From Acarospora socialis (lineage: Eukaryota; Ascomycota; Lecanoromycetes; Acarosporales; Acarosporaceae): a stretch of 64,000 nucleotides of DNA. Position 1 is the stretch's first letter. Every line of letters starts with the position of its first letter. The position numbers and the translations under genes are program-made. This document shows positions 24,285 through 35,613 of this stretch, in pieces. The notes beneath the pieces were generated by a model that was not told the DNA's origin, ran no database searches, and was given only the letters and a program-made list of their open reading frames with translations. Where the stretch lies: positions 930,001 through 994,000 of the forward strand of contig JAMYGW020000001.1 in assembly GCA_025617375.2 (NCBI GenBank), written 5' to 3'.

Positions 24285-24861
24285 ATATGGAAGTGATGTG
24301 GGGATATTTTGTTCAAGATCGCGGGTAAACGCGTCTGCCGGTCATGATGATCGCGTCATGCACCTAAGATCTTGCGCTAGTCTACTGTAGTGCGGAATTG
24401 CTTTGCTGACTAATCGAATTTTGGGCTTTAGGGCTGCAGCGAGTGTAAGTCTTACCCAAGAAAAATCATAAGAGCACGCATTGCAGCTACAAATCTTGCC
24501 GTCAAGTCTCAAAGAGTCTTTCTTCGCGTAGTACCAGGTCATACTGTTCTTGTCTAGTAAGGCAGCCTCAAATGTCCACGGAGGCTTGAAGGTGTGAAGA
24601 TGGCTACAACAGTCGGAAGCAAGATACTGAAGTTGAAGCACGATGAGGAATCTTCCCTTTGGACTTAGTCCGCTAATATAGATCCGAATGGTATATCACA
24701 TAGTCGACCGCGAGTACTCTTGCGGGTTGGGTGGTTTCCTTTGAATCGGTTGTAGATTGGGCCGGCGACATGTGCATTGAACTGTTAGCCTGGAACCCCA
24801 CGACTGATTCTAGCACGTGGAGGCACGAACCATCGGCTATAACTTGCTAGGATTACTCCGT
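24285..24861. other. Intergenic stretch, DNA ligase I promoter side
   Basis: About 580 bp between the ligase upstream ATG and the stop codon of the WG-rich gene, both on the minus strand. It should hold the ligase promoter. No other gene is supported. Confidence 0.4.
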
Positions 24862-27800
24862 CTACCAGACCACGCCAGGCGGAGCATCGGCGCCACCGCC
24901 TCCTCCACCAGCTCCCCAATTGCCACCACTGCCTTGCCCTCCTCCTCCCCCTCCGCCTGCGCCCCAATCCCCACCAGAACCCTGCGCTCCGTTTTGGTTC
25001 CAGTTGCCTCCATTGCTTGGTTGTCTACCTCCGCCTTCACTATGACCACCCCAATTCCCTCCGTTACCTTGCTGCCCACCCCAATTACTCCCACCACCCT
25101 GCTGGCTGCCCCCACCCCCACCTCCATTGGTCCCTCCGTTTTGACCACCCCAATTCGCCACATTACCTTGCTGACTAGCTCCACCTCTATTGCTACCTCC
25201 GCCGCCGCCTCCATTGTGACCCCAATTTCTCGCACCACCTTGTGTTCCCCACTCCGGTCCAGCCGCACTCTGCTGCGCACCTCCCCACGAGTTCGAAACC
25301 GCTACCTTGCCCAGCTTCTGAGTCAATGCTTCCATGAACGGGTCATGCTTCGCGGATACTGCAGGTTGCGTTACATCGTTGCTAGGGTTCTGCCACTGAT
25401 TCGATGCGGGCGCTGCCGGCTTCGTTGCATTGTTCTGCCACTGATTTGTGGCACTCGCGTTACTCTGAGGAGGAGGTGAGTTTGCTGGTGCTGCTCCCCA
25501 AGATAGGTTTGGTTCGGGAGCTGGAGCGGCTGCCGGCGATGGGGCGGCGGTGATGGGTGCCGCCTGGGCAATTTGTGAGCATCAGATTGATAGATAGATG
25601 GGGTGGAGTGGCTTGGGAATGGAAGGGTGAGAGAGTCCTACCAACTTCGCCGCTAGGAGTTCCTCTATGATCTCGTCTTTTGACAGGCTCATCAGACGCT
25701 TCTTCTCGTCCTCTGGATCTTCGGATATAGTGAGGTTAAGCAATTGCTCGAGGACTTCTGAGGACCCAGAGATATTGTTAGTTTTATGGCACGCTGGAAT
25801 AGAGATATGGATAGAGGTACCCTTCGATCGATACTTGAACACAAATACCGCATATGGCTCCTCCATACTATCCATGTAGCGCGGCGAATGCACCTTGTGC
25901 GTATACATGGCGCCGGGCCCTGGCTGCACCTGGTGGGAAGTCCGTTTCTTCGCTACGATCACCTCCGGGACAGAGTATAGCGGCTCTTCATCCACGACGT
26001 ATGCTTTGGCGGAGACTTCCGAGCGTCTACGGGAGGTATTAGGTTCTTTAGCCGGTGGCGGGGAGGGAGGTTTATTCCATGCGGCCCAGTAGGGTTTGAC
26101 TTGAGGTTGTGTGGACAACGCGATTGAGTGAACACGTGCGTGACCTGGTGGCGGTTCTTGTGGGGATTGCGCGGGCGCCGCATTCTGAGACTGAGCGAGG
26201 ACTGGAGGAGCTGGTTGGGATGGTGGCGGTGGTAGCTGGGGGGTTGGTTCTTGAGTGGTGCTGTTCGCTGGTTGGCCCCAAGCTCCTGGCATGACTGGGT
26301 CATTGTTGATCGGTGTACCAGATAGTGGTGAATTTGGTACTGGTGTGTTTGGATACGCTCGCAATCCAGCGGTGGGCGCTTGCTGATTGTTCCATGATCC
26401 GTTATTGATACTGTCCTGATTCCAGTTTCCGGATGTTTGACCGTTGTGATTGCCCTCATTCCAATGTCCCGGCGTTGGACCGTTGTTCCAGCCGGCTGTT
26501 GCATTTTGGTTCTTGTTCTCAGCTCCCCACCCTCCGGCATTGCCATTGCCGCTGCTAGCACTACCATTGTATCGACCATTATTGTCATTGAAGCTCCCAA
26601 TGCCTTCCCCGCCCCAATTGGTGTTCTGCGGCTGATTACTCATGTTGTTTGCTGCCCATGGTGGATTGGAAGCGTGGTTTTCGCCTGGACCCCAAGCTCC
26701 AGGCATCTGCTGAGTGGTGATAACGGTTGCGTGGCTGGTTTTCCTCTGGTGGTTGGACTCTGGGTTGTCGTGATCTCCGCCAATAGTCCACCCAAATGTC
26801 TTAGGCTTTCTAGGCCGCCATTTTCCGTCTACCAGTTCGACACCTGAGTCGGGTGGTGCGGACGGAAACTGCACCGGTTGAGGAGCATAGTTCTCTCCAG
26901 CAGCATGATCTCCGCCCAGCCATGATCCTTGACGTTGAGCACCGTAGTTATGTTCACTCTTCTTTGTAGCCCTGCTGTCAACAGGAGAACCAGGGCGAGC
27001 TGGATTCTCAGGTACTCCTCCCCAGCCCGCGACAGATGGAGCGGGTTGATTAACGTTGATGATAACCGCTGGACCACCAGGAGGGACAGATACCTGGGGT
27101 GTATTCCACCCTTTATTGTAATCCGCATTCCGAACACTACTGACGGGCGAATCTGGCCAGGCCCTTGCGCCTGGCCCAGCGTTCTCACCAGCGCTGTGAA
27201 ATGAGGACACCCGCTGGCGTGAAGGTCCCCTTTGTCCATGTGCATGGTTGTCTTGCTCAGCTGTCCAGTCTCCTTTAAAGTGATGATGAGCCCGGCCGCG
27301 GCTCCTAGACCGACGGGGGCTGTGACTAGCAGGCGCAGACACAGGCGGTTGGTTCGCTCCATGATAAACGCCTTGATTCCCGTCGGTCATAGTGTAGCTC
27401 CATTGGTTTCCACTGGCCTGTCTGGAGCTTGGTTGATCCCAGCCCCCGTCCCCCCCAAACGACATTAACGTAGCCCGCAGTTGTCGTTCATCACCAGCGC
27501 CATCGAAAATACCTCCCATCATGTCGTGATAGAGAGCTGAGCCCGAACTAGCCTCTTCGGCTGGAGGATTTGCTGGTTCAGAGGGCTGTGGGGCCTTGGC
27601 TGGTTTCGTCGGCTTGACAGATTGCTTGGAGGGTGCCATTGGTTTGGCGTCCGCAGGCGGCGTGGGCACAGGACTCTTCGGTGCTTCCACTACAGGGTCT
27701 GCGCGACACCTAAGCACAACTACCTCGATTGTACCAAGGTGTTCAAAACTGTCCATCGTCAAATCTTTCAGGGCCTGTGCATTGCCAGCTACTAATAGTT

Positions 27801-28211
27801 TCCGGTCAGCCGACAGTCGCATTACCTTATCTCGAGGGAGAGATAGTTACCGATGTTCAGCTTCTCGAACCGCCATTCCTTGCCTAGATAAGATCCATCC
27901 TCTAGCTTCTCTTCTTTCTGCCGGACACGGAAATCAATCTCTGTATGCCTCCTTGACATCGTGCCGTCGGGAACCTTAAGATTCCGGCGGTTGCGGTTAC
28001 ATTGGTACTTGCCGTCCATGTACACAAACATAGCCAGGCCCGGTGCAATGTAACCATTTGACTTCAGATGGACGTTAAACGTAGTTGAAACTGGGGGTAT
28101 TGCAACATAGGTCTGGACGAAACCATCAGAGTATGCCGTGCTATACTCCTTCAGTGCTACCTGCGAACCGGCCCACTCTATGGTGCAACTGAGCTGCTTG
28201 AGTGTCGGCAT
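24862..28211 (-). CDS. Large WG/GW-rich protein with a conserved fungal N-terminal domain
   Basis: There are three exons: 28211-27851, 27791-25642 and 25563-24862 (introns 59 and 78 bp), giving 1070 residues. The N-terminal 150 or so residues form a compact domain (MPTLKQLSCTIEWAG, GYIAPGLAMFVYMDGKYQC) that resembles the fungal DUF7918 type; I am only moderately sure of that name. Splicing gives FEKLNIVAGNAQALKDL. The middle is long, disordered and P/S/N-rich, with a short acidic or helical segment near EDEKKRLMSLSKDEIIEELL. About 20 WG or GW dipeptides are spread over the middle and especially the last 150 residues, where NWGG/DWGAG units alternate with glycine runs. WG/GW repeats are the Argonaute-binding hook in GW182-type proteins; such a role here is inference. 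The frame is open upstream to 28373, but 28211 is the start that begins the conserved domain. Confidence 0.85.
24865..25290 (-). repeat. Gly/Asn/Trp-rich coding repeats at the C-terminus of the WG-rich protein
   Basis: Degenerate repeats encoding units such as GGNWGG, GSNWGGQQ and GGDWGAGGG, with intervening polyglycine. The repeat skews the strand: the plus strand is pyrimidine/C-rich and spawns spurious open frames on both strands. Confidence 0.7.
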
Positions 28212-30431
28212 ATTGACGCCTGTAGAAAAAGCTCCGATCAACTGTGTCAACACGGTTTGAATGCTCTTATGGCAGGGCACTAAAAATGAAAGGCCGCAGG
28301 GTTTGAGATCGAAAAGCTTCCTCAAAAGGCGAGACCATATATGCAGATCAGTACGTGAGAAAGCCACAATCATGCCTCATCAGAATTTTGAGACGAGCGT
28401 GAAAGGAGAATGACTGAAAGTGAGGATGATGATTGAAGCAACTGCTCGACAAATCCAGAGAATGTGTTCTACCTACCTAGTGGTTGTTCTGCATATCACT
28501 CTAATCCAGGGGCTACACGGAAAGTGCTGCCACCGGAAAGAATTGCGACTAACAAAGGATGAGTGAAGCTGCCGCTTATCGCTGCGGCGATGAGCAGTTG
28601 GCACGCGCAGTGAATAACGCACAAGCTGCAATACTGAATCATATATTGGCGCTTCATAGTGTGGGAGTTTTCTGTCTCAAGCGTTCAACGTCTCTGTTGT
28701 ACTCTCTCAGGGCTCACAGGTAACTTCAAAAAAGAGTAGAGACTGTTAAAAGTTGGTAGCGAGAGGGTAATAGCCCCAATACCGTGATGTCCATTTCAGT
28801 ACATCTTGATTATTAGTCGGGTGATCAATTAAACTCGGAGCACTGAGCATCTCAGTTAGACCTTCCAGATGTTGCTTCAGGGATCACAGTTTTCTACAAT
28901 TTTGGTCATCACTGGACTCTCAAGACCTGCTGTCTGTCTTTCGACAAGGATATGACCCTTAGTTTGGTTGCTGGATCGCATGCTGCCGGCTTGTAGTGGA
29001 GGGCTTTCTCTGGAGTCGGAAGTCGTCTATTATTCGCTGTCACTTTAATGCGTTTTTCACGTTCAGTTTACGCTCACGGCTTTCGGTGTCAGGAGAGTAA
29101 CACGGTTCAACCTCAAAGAGAACCGAAGCAACATGAGTAACTTTCGACTCAGCGTGGAGAGAAAGACCTGGGCACCGGGATATCTCCAGAGATTTTTGTG
29201 CTCGAAAGGTGATCCAGCCGCAACATCTACCAACTGAGTTTCAGACAGAAGATCTTTGGCGTTGCAGATCTCATCTAGCCATCACCAACATGAGCCGTTT
29301 GATGTTAGCCAGAATCTATAGCTGTCTGCTTACTCATCATGCTCACATCCACCTCAGATTACCTTTCCGGCGAACAACTTTGGTGGCGTTGTCTCTGCTT
29401 GGCCATGGACGAACCGCGCTGCTCCTTTGTGCACTATGTCCGCTACTGCAGTGTTACTAGAGCAGAAAGCGGATAAGAGTCAATAATCATGGCTGATTGT
29501 CATCCAGCTGCGTTGGACCGACCTCATCGGACGCCCTTGCCAGCCACAGAACTCTGTTTTGTTTGCTTTGGACTTCTACCACACTGGCGTACTACCGATC
29601 CTGACCTTTTACGCGGCGGAGCAGAGTCTGCTCTTGTGCCACACTGGGTAGGTCTGAGGAGATCGAGGGAGATCGTCAGGCTACGCTTCATTCTGTGTTA
29701 TGGCTTTCTCTGAAAACCTTCCTTCTTGTTAAGCTGTTAGTACTAGGACTTTCGTAACCAATAGATACTTACTCGCGTACTGTTCTAATTTCCAAAAGTC
29801 TTTCAGCCCTACACACACTTCGCTCAATTTCGTGCATTCAATTCTTGTTCTAAGGATCAGCCTCCTCGCTAGGACCGTACTAGCCGTCACCCGAGTCATA
29901 ACCTACTTCCCTGGCGATGCCATATACGTCGTGATGTGCATTTAGTGGCCCGATGGGGGTTGACGGACCACTGGAGCGACCAATTAACCCACACCAAGCA
30001 ATGAGTCCGTGTCTGCACCCCGATTGTGAAGCCCAACGAGCAATTGCGTCTTGACGAAAAGGCCAGCTGATACGTTGTGGTGTGCATCGCATAATTTTCT
30101 GGGTTGCGGCTCTCACCCATTCTTTTGATATGTACACGTGCCCGAGCTGCTGGTGACCTAACTCTCATCATGGTATGCTTATGTTCGTGCGAGTCATTAC
30201 TTCTTTCCGGACCGTCTCGGAGCTAATACAAGTAATAGTCTGCCTTTGCCTGCACTCAATTCTGGACCATTTCCACGTCAATCTGAACGGACTTGTCCTA
30301 GCAATTTTAGCTTTAAACAGCTCCTGCTCTGCTCCTAAGCGGTCAATCGAAAGGGCCGGTTGGATTCACGTCCCTCCTTCACCGCGGGACCAAAAGCCTG
30401 TGTGAGCACCTGCGTTGTTTACACTCACGCC
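28212..30431. other. Long intergenic stretch without a supported gene
   Basis: About 2.2 kb upstream of the minus-strand WG-rich gene. Only short ORFs occur (for example 29209-29460 and 29489-29713), none with recognisable composition or homology. It should contain the promoter of the WG-rich gene. No repeats or RNA genes were recognised. Confidence 0.4.
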
Positions 30432-30881
30432 ATGGGCCTGTCATCCTGGCATGACAAGTCACGGTCGTCTCACAGTATCCGTTCACTATCCCTCCGCCGC
30501 CTCCGCACCCTCTTCCGGAAGTGCAGAAAGCCCTCGAAGAAGTCCCAAACGGCCGAGGAGAAGTCTCCAGCAACAACGTACCACCACGTTCCCAAGCACG
30601 CCGCTTCTAGTCACCTTGCGACGGCGTCGCCGATGACAATTCGCCAGAGAATGTCGGTCGTTCCAGAAGGTCTGGCCTCACCTACGGGCTCTCAATTTCA
30701 GCCTACCAAAACGCTGGCAGAGCAAGCAGAGGAGATGAGAGCGCGAGGAAGGCAGCGGGGGGAGATTGTGGTGGGAGGAATATCCGGGAACTCTGAGGTG
30801 CCATGTCCACTGCGCCCCTTTCAAACGAAGCGTGCTGACTCTCGTCGTGCCATCAAGGTAGACGAAAGGGGTCTTGCATAG
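30432..30881 (+). CDS. Small basic hypothetical protein
   Basis: 149 residues from the ATG at 30432 (MGLSSWHDKSRSSHS). The N-terminal half is rich in Arg, Lys and Ser (SLRRLRTLFRKCRKPSKKSQ), the middle is Ser/Thr/Pro-rich, and a short helix-like segment (TLAEQAEEMRARGRQRGE) follows. The frame opens further upstream to 30360 at another ATG. No domain was recognised. The composition looks more like protein than the surrounding chance ORFs, and it stands alone in a long gene-poor stretch. It may be a real species-restricted gene or a chance frame. Confidence 0.4.
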   Translation: MGLSSWHDKSRSSHSIRSLSLRRLRTLFRKCRKPSKKSQTAEEKSPATTYHHVPKHAASSHLATASPMTIRQRMSVVPEGLASPTGSQFQPTKTLAEQAEEMRARGRQRGEIVVGGISGNSEVPCPLRPFQTKRADSRRAIKVDERGLA

Positions 30882-32391
30882 CCATGACTCTGGTGGTGTC
30901 GAGAAATGCAACAAGAGATGCCCAGCTCGCTCCTGTTGATAGTTCCGTGCTATACTTTTAGGGCGCGACGGTCGGAGTTCTGGTTTCCAGGTATAAGTGA
31001 GCGCTGGTAGCTTCTCTGTCGGTATGGGTCGGATACTGCAGTGGTTTGGAATACCTTAAGCGTATGAAGGTCGGGTTCACGTCATGACTTGATGTGCGAG
31101 GCGAAGATTCTCGACGGCACGAGAACGAGGAAAAGGAAAAGGAGGAGTGGCTAGGGCAGGCTTCAACCATGGGTTACCACTTACTCTAGTATTGGATCTT
31201 TTGTTTCAATGTACTGCGCTTGTGACGTTGCTCGGCAGATATATCGGCCATTGCAGTGGGTCTGTTATACTTTGTAACCGTAGCGGACGAGCATAACGGC
31301 TCTTTGTCCGAAAAAAGCCCAATACCGGGGTCTGGTGAAGGAACGGTACGAGCCGGGTATACATCACAGAAGTTAGTGACAGTTTGTCTACGCCCGGTTC
31401 GTCCCAAAATTTTTGACTACTCTAGCTGATAGCAACGTGTTCCTTAACCACCCTGACTGTCTGTATGTGACATCGTGAAGGGCAATGAGACAAAGAACGA
31501 TCCCTGCCCTATCGGCTTTGACGCTCGGCTCGGATACCCTCGGGAGAAAAGGCAGAGCACAAGGCAGCTTTTGCGGTTTGAGATATCAACTTATATATTC
31601 TCGCCCCATCATAACAACCGTATTGTCTGTAAGTTGGACACATCTGCCTGCTTGTTGGAGTTGCCTTTTCGAGACCGATACAGTATCTCGTGCCCCAGCT
31701 TCAGCTCTCGCTTATCCCTGGTAGGTGACGTGCTGCAATGATAGTCCTCCAGGTAAGGTAGAACTCGCCTAGTCGATCCTACTTTGACAGTGAGGCGTCC
31801 AGCGCCTGGCGGTCTGTTCCAATCACCTTGAAAGCTTTCCTGGTCATGGGAAAACCTCTGAAACTATTCCCCGCCTTTCGACAGCACATTACCTTAACCC
31901 GGCACCACGTTGGAAGCCTGGGCTCTCCGACTGCTTAGGGTAGTCAATCGCGAATGACAGATCCATTGCCGTTCAATCTTCTGGCCCTTCTCTGACAAGG
32001 AGGTTGGGTATCAATCGCTGTACAACCCTACGCTGCCACCGTTACCAGACGGTCGGGATGATTTGTCGTCATCAACCCCCGTCTCAATTGTTCACCGCTG
32101 TGGCACGAGATCATTATGATCTACACATGGCGGCTCCATTGAATTTGTTACATGCTTCTACTGAGTCGTGGAGTTGAGGATTTGCTACCACAACTCTAGT
32201 CTCTATAGCCTCCGTAAAGATCTGTCGTTGTACATCAACCTCCAGCGTACTCGGCTTTCTTGACTCTGATACAAATTCATCTCCAGACATCCTGATCTCT
32301 CCTTCTCGTGTTATTGCTCACTTGGTACTGAATACTTCTGTTCTTAACTTGGACACGCAGTAACATTGTACGCCTCCTTGCCCTATCATGT
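30882..32391. other. Intergenic stretch without a supported gene
   Basis: About 1.5 kb. Short overlapping ORFs in several frames only (for example 31475-31741). It probably contains the promoter and leader of the Cys-cluster gene. The 300 bp before 32392 are pyrimidine-rich in places, as fungal promoters often are. Confidence 0.35.
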
Positions 32392-33252
32392 ATGAGTCGA
32401 AGCCCCGGCTGGCTGACAGTCCATCTGTATCCACAGTCTTTCTCTTGCCAATCCACAATGACACCTCACAGCACCCCGACAGACGATCTTGATATACCGG
32501 AGAACTTCTCGCCCGACCGACCTCCCACTCTCAACGAAACCATTTGCGGCTGCAAGTGTGGTTGTGCAGGTTGCAGATGTGATGACTCCGGCGGAGATAT
32601 CTCTACAAGATCTGAGTTTAGCGACAGAGGAGACGAACACTGTATTCAATCCGAAGACCTCGTTGCTCGTCTCAACGAGCTAAATCTTGCCGATGCGGAA
32701 CAGCCCGAAGGCCTCAGAGAATCGCCTTCCGGCTTCTTCCACGCTACACCATACCAGGTCTACTCCATTGATTCCAGCACCGATCCCGGTGCCGAGGCAG
32801 ATGCGGATGCCAGCATAAGCCAGTTCCTCCATGACCTCCGCATCGACCGAAACGAACCACGCTTTCTCCCCGATCTGTCACTTTTCCAGACATACCCCCG
32901 AAACCTCGACGATTTCTTTGAAGTTCCTTCCGCTCGGCCGCACTCTCCCGATGGCGACTCACTGCTTGTCAACCCTAGCGAAGGCGAACACAGTCTGATA
33001 AGCAGCATGACCTCCTCGATCCAGCTCGGCAAACATGGTGTCAGTCCGGCTTACTTCACCATTGGCGTCGGCGGTTGTTTCGATGATTCGAAGAGCTATT
33101 TCCTGGTCCGACCGCTGGAGCTGACTGAGTCGTTGCAACATAAACATCATTGTGGGCATGGCGTTGTGTGCTGCAGCTCGTCTCTAGCTAGGGAGACTGT
33201 TGCTGAAGGGCCCGGTTCAGCATCTTATGACAGTCACGACGAACTTGGCTAA
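32392..33252 (+). CDS. Hypothetical acidic protein with a CxCxCxC cluster
   Basis: 286 residues from the ATG at 32392. A second in-frame ATG at 32458 (MTPHSTPTDDLD) may be the real start, since the segment before it has a different, unconstrained look. About 30 residues after that is a tight cysteine cluster, CGCKCGCAGCRCDD, which could bind metal or form disulphides. The rest is acidic and Ser/Asp/Pro-rich (DISQFL-type short helices, LPDLSLFQTYPRNLDDFFEVP), ending with a His/Cys-rich patch (HKHHCGHGVVCC). No known domain, signal peptide or membrane segment. The single exon and long clean frame favour a real gene. Function unknown. Confidence 0.6.
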   Translation: MSRSPGWLTVHLYPQSFSCQSTMTPHSTPTDDLDIPENFSPDRPPTLNETICGCKCGCAGCRCDDSGGDISTRSEFSDRGDEHCIQSEDLVARLNELNLADAEQPEGLRESPSGFFHATPYQVYSIDSSTDPGAEADADASISQFLHDLRIDRNEPRFLPDLSLFQTYPRNLDDFFEVPSARPHSPDGDSLLVNPSEGEHSLISSMTSSIQLGKHGVSPAYFTIGVGGCFDDSKSYFLVRPLELTESLQHKHHCGHGVVCCSSSLARETVAEGPGSASYDSHDELG

Positions 33253-35613
33253 CCAACGTTCAATAAGTATGAGGCACGAGACTTCTGGCGTAATCGGTAT
33301 AGGATATTATGTACGACTATAATAATCCTTCTTTTTTTGGCTTTCTATTCTTGGCGTCTTGTGTGGGACTTTTCTGCTGACTCCCTGCGTTCTATTGCTT
33401 ACTTGTCCCCGAGCCCTTCTGTTTTTTGTTCTGCTGCCGCGGGGCTATACCTGGCGATTCCTCCTACGCATACGGGTTGATACGTTGGCGTTTACTGTTC
33501 TTGCACCTCCAAACGATTCTGTATCGCCATCTGGCTTATGTGGGGTCCCACGAGGTGGGAGGATAAGCCTCCGTTATGGTGTAAGGGAGTTTCTTACGTT
33601 CTTGCGGTTCTAGGCCTTCTGTAGTCCTGTTTCTCTGACGTTCTTTTATACCACATTCCCGGCGTTGCACATGTACAACATAGATACAAGGCATCCTCGA
33701 ACTCATACTGCCGATAGCTTTTTTTTACTACGTCGAATCCTTATAGTCACGTTGCTACATTACTCATCCATCGAGTGACTTGCAGCTAAGCTTCAGTTTA
33801 AGCCCTATGGACGATCACGGCATAGTACGGCATGCCACAGCCGGGAAAGCACACTTCAGTACAACTAGTCAATGTATAGGTAGTACATCAACCCGCAAAG
33901 TATGGTGGAGTTTCTGTTTGTGGCTCGCATCCTACGCGGGAGTGACATGCTTCTCGGTGTTTCAAGCCTCCGGGTTCGACCTACCAACCGGGTGCAAGGA
34001 GCCTACCCAGTTTGGTGAGACACGAGAAGCAAGAGGGCGTGCCGGTAATATTAGATATGCAGGGTCTGAGATTCGGTTTCCCCGGAGTGTCAGCAAAGCG
34101 CAACAGTGGAGAAGCCATGTCACCAAGCCTCTTCTTCGGCTGACCACAAAGGGAAATATCGGAGGCTTGTTGAAGCGTAGGTTGGTGGGAGGAGAGGCGC
34201 TCGGGGACCGAATCGGGTCAGATACATCTGATTACCTATATTCCATGTAGAATCCATTTCTTTCTCGCGTGGCATCTTGCTGTAACCTTGAACTCGTCTA
34301 TGAGCACGGCTGATGTATAAAGATGGCGGTGTGGTGCCTGAGTAAAATTCGTACAACGCCCGTCAACGAATATTTGGCGGCGTGATTCAGTCTGAATTCG
34401 AAAACTCATTATTTCCATTGCCTTTATCCTATTTGATATTATCGGATACTTATATAATAAAGTCATTCCAGGCGGAGGATAACAGAGGGTCTTTCAAGAA
34501 TCAAGACATTGTAACTAAGAATAAGTCATATCCGTGGGCACTCGTGACCTTTGGCTGGGCGTGCCCCACGGCTTTGCTTTGTCCAATGAGTAACTCCCTA
34601 AAGGAGCGAACCTCGAATCCCGAGATCCCAGGAGCGAAATTTCCCCGAGGATACCTCTTCCAACCAGATTATTCTTAAGTGATTGACTGCATCGCTTTTG
34701 CCGCCTTCACCATCTTTCTTGTCTCATCTCCAGGAGAACCCCTACGAAGATCAATCGTTATCGCGGTGCGTCAGTGTCTCGTTTTCCCAACAAAGCTGTC
34801 CCGAATCCGCTCAACCGCTGGCTTTCAAGTTTGGGCGTTATTATGTTTGCTAACTGCCTCCAATATACAGACCATTTGCTCTCTCTTCAACAGTTGGATC
34901 GCAATTCCAAACGGTCGGGGTCACCCAGCTCTGCACAGCAGTCAAAAGAGAGCAGTCAGGCTGGCGACCGATTGACACAAACCACCTTATATATACATAT
35001 ACTTGGCCTCTTTCAGCCCAGAAAGACCATTGAAACGTATGTCTAAAATCCACGCACATGGAAAGGGAGACCGCTCCACCGGGCTGATATTTAGTATCGA
35101 TAGGACGGACACCATTGCTACGCAGAGCCGATTAAACCCTTGTCTACGTACGATCCGGACACCTGGCGGTCGCTTCAAAGGGTAGCTGTAATGCAGGATA
35201 TGAAGGCAGGCATACAGTTCAGATAGACGTCTTGTGGTCGAGCTTCACATGGTTTACGAAGCTCATGCCTCCTCGGACCGCGTTATCCGGCGAATTTTCA
35301 ACTGGCCACGTCCAATACACCTCCAACCCAATTGTGGCCATCAATTAAAACGAATACATAATAGCTAGGATTGGACTGCAGAAAGGTTCGGGCACTTCTT
35401 GGAGATCGGACCAAAGCACTGGAGCTCTTCCGGATTCCTCCGGTAACCCTACATCCCCGCATTTTGACATCCGTACAGTTCCTTTAGCAGTGATATCTCC
35501 GTGCTCAATTCGTTCATTACTGGTCTTGGAGTCCTTAGATGGGCGAGTCGTTTGCTGCTGGGGCCGAGGTGCAGACATCACCGGGTGCGACCGTTTGAGT
35601 CGCCAATTGTTTT
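33253..35613. other. Long intergenic stretch without a supported gene
   Basis: About 2.4 kb. The longest frame (33780-34250) starts with a chance-like mixture of segments and has no recognisable feature. A short AT-rich stretch lies near 34385-34480. It should contain the promoter of the following gene. Confidence 0.35.

Noticed and set aside
33780-34250. 156-codon plus-strand open frame
   Set aside because: No recognisable domain, mixed composition, and no splice-compatible neighbours. Considered chance.
34540-34650. A tRNA-like stretch containing a box-B-like CCTCGAATCC on the plus strand
   Set aside because: No matching A box, acceptor stem or anticodon arm could be laid out around it.
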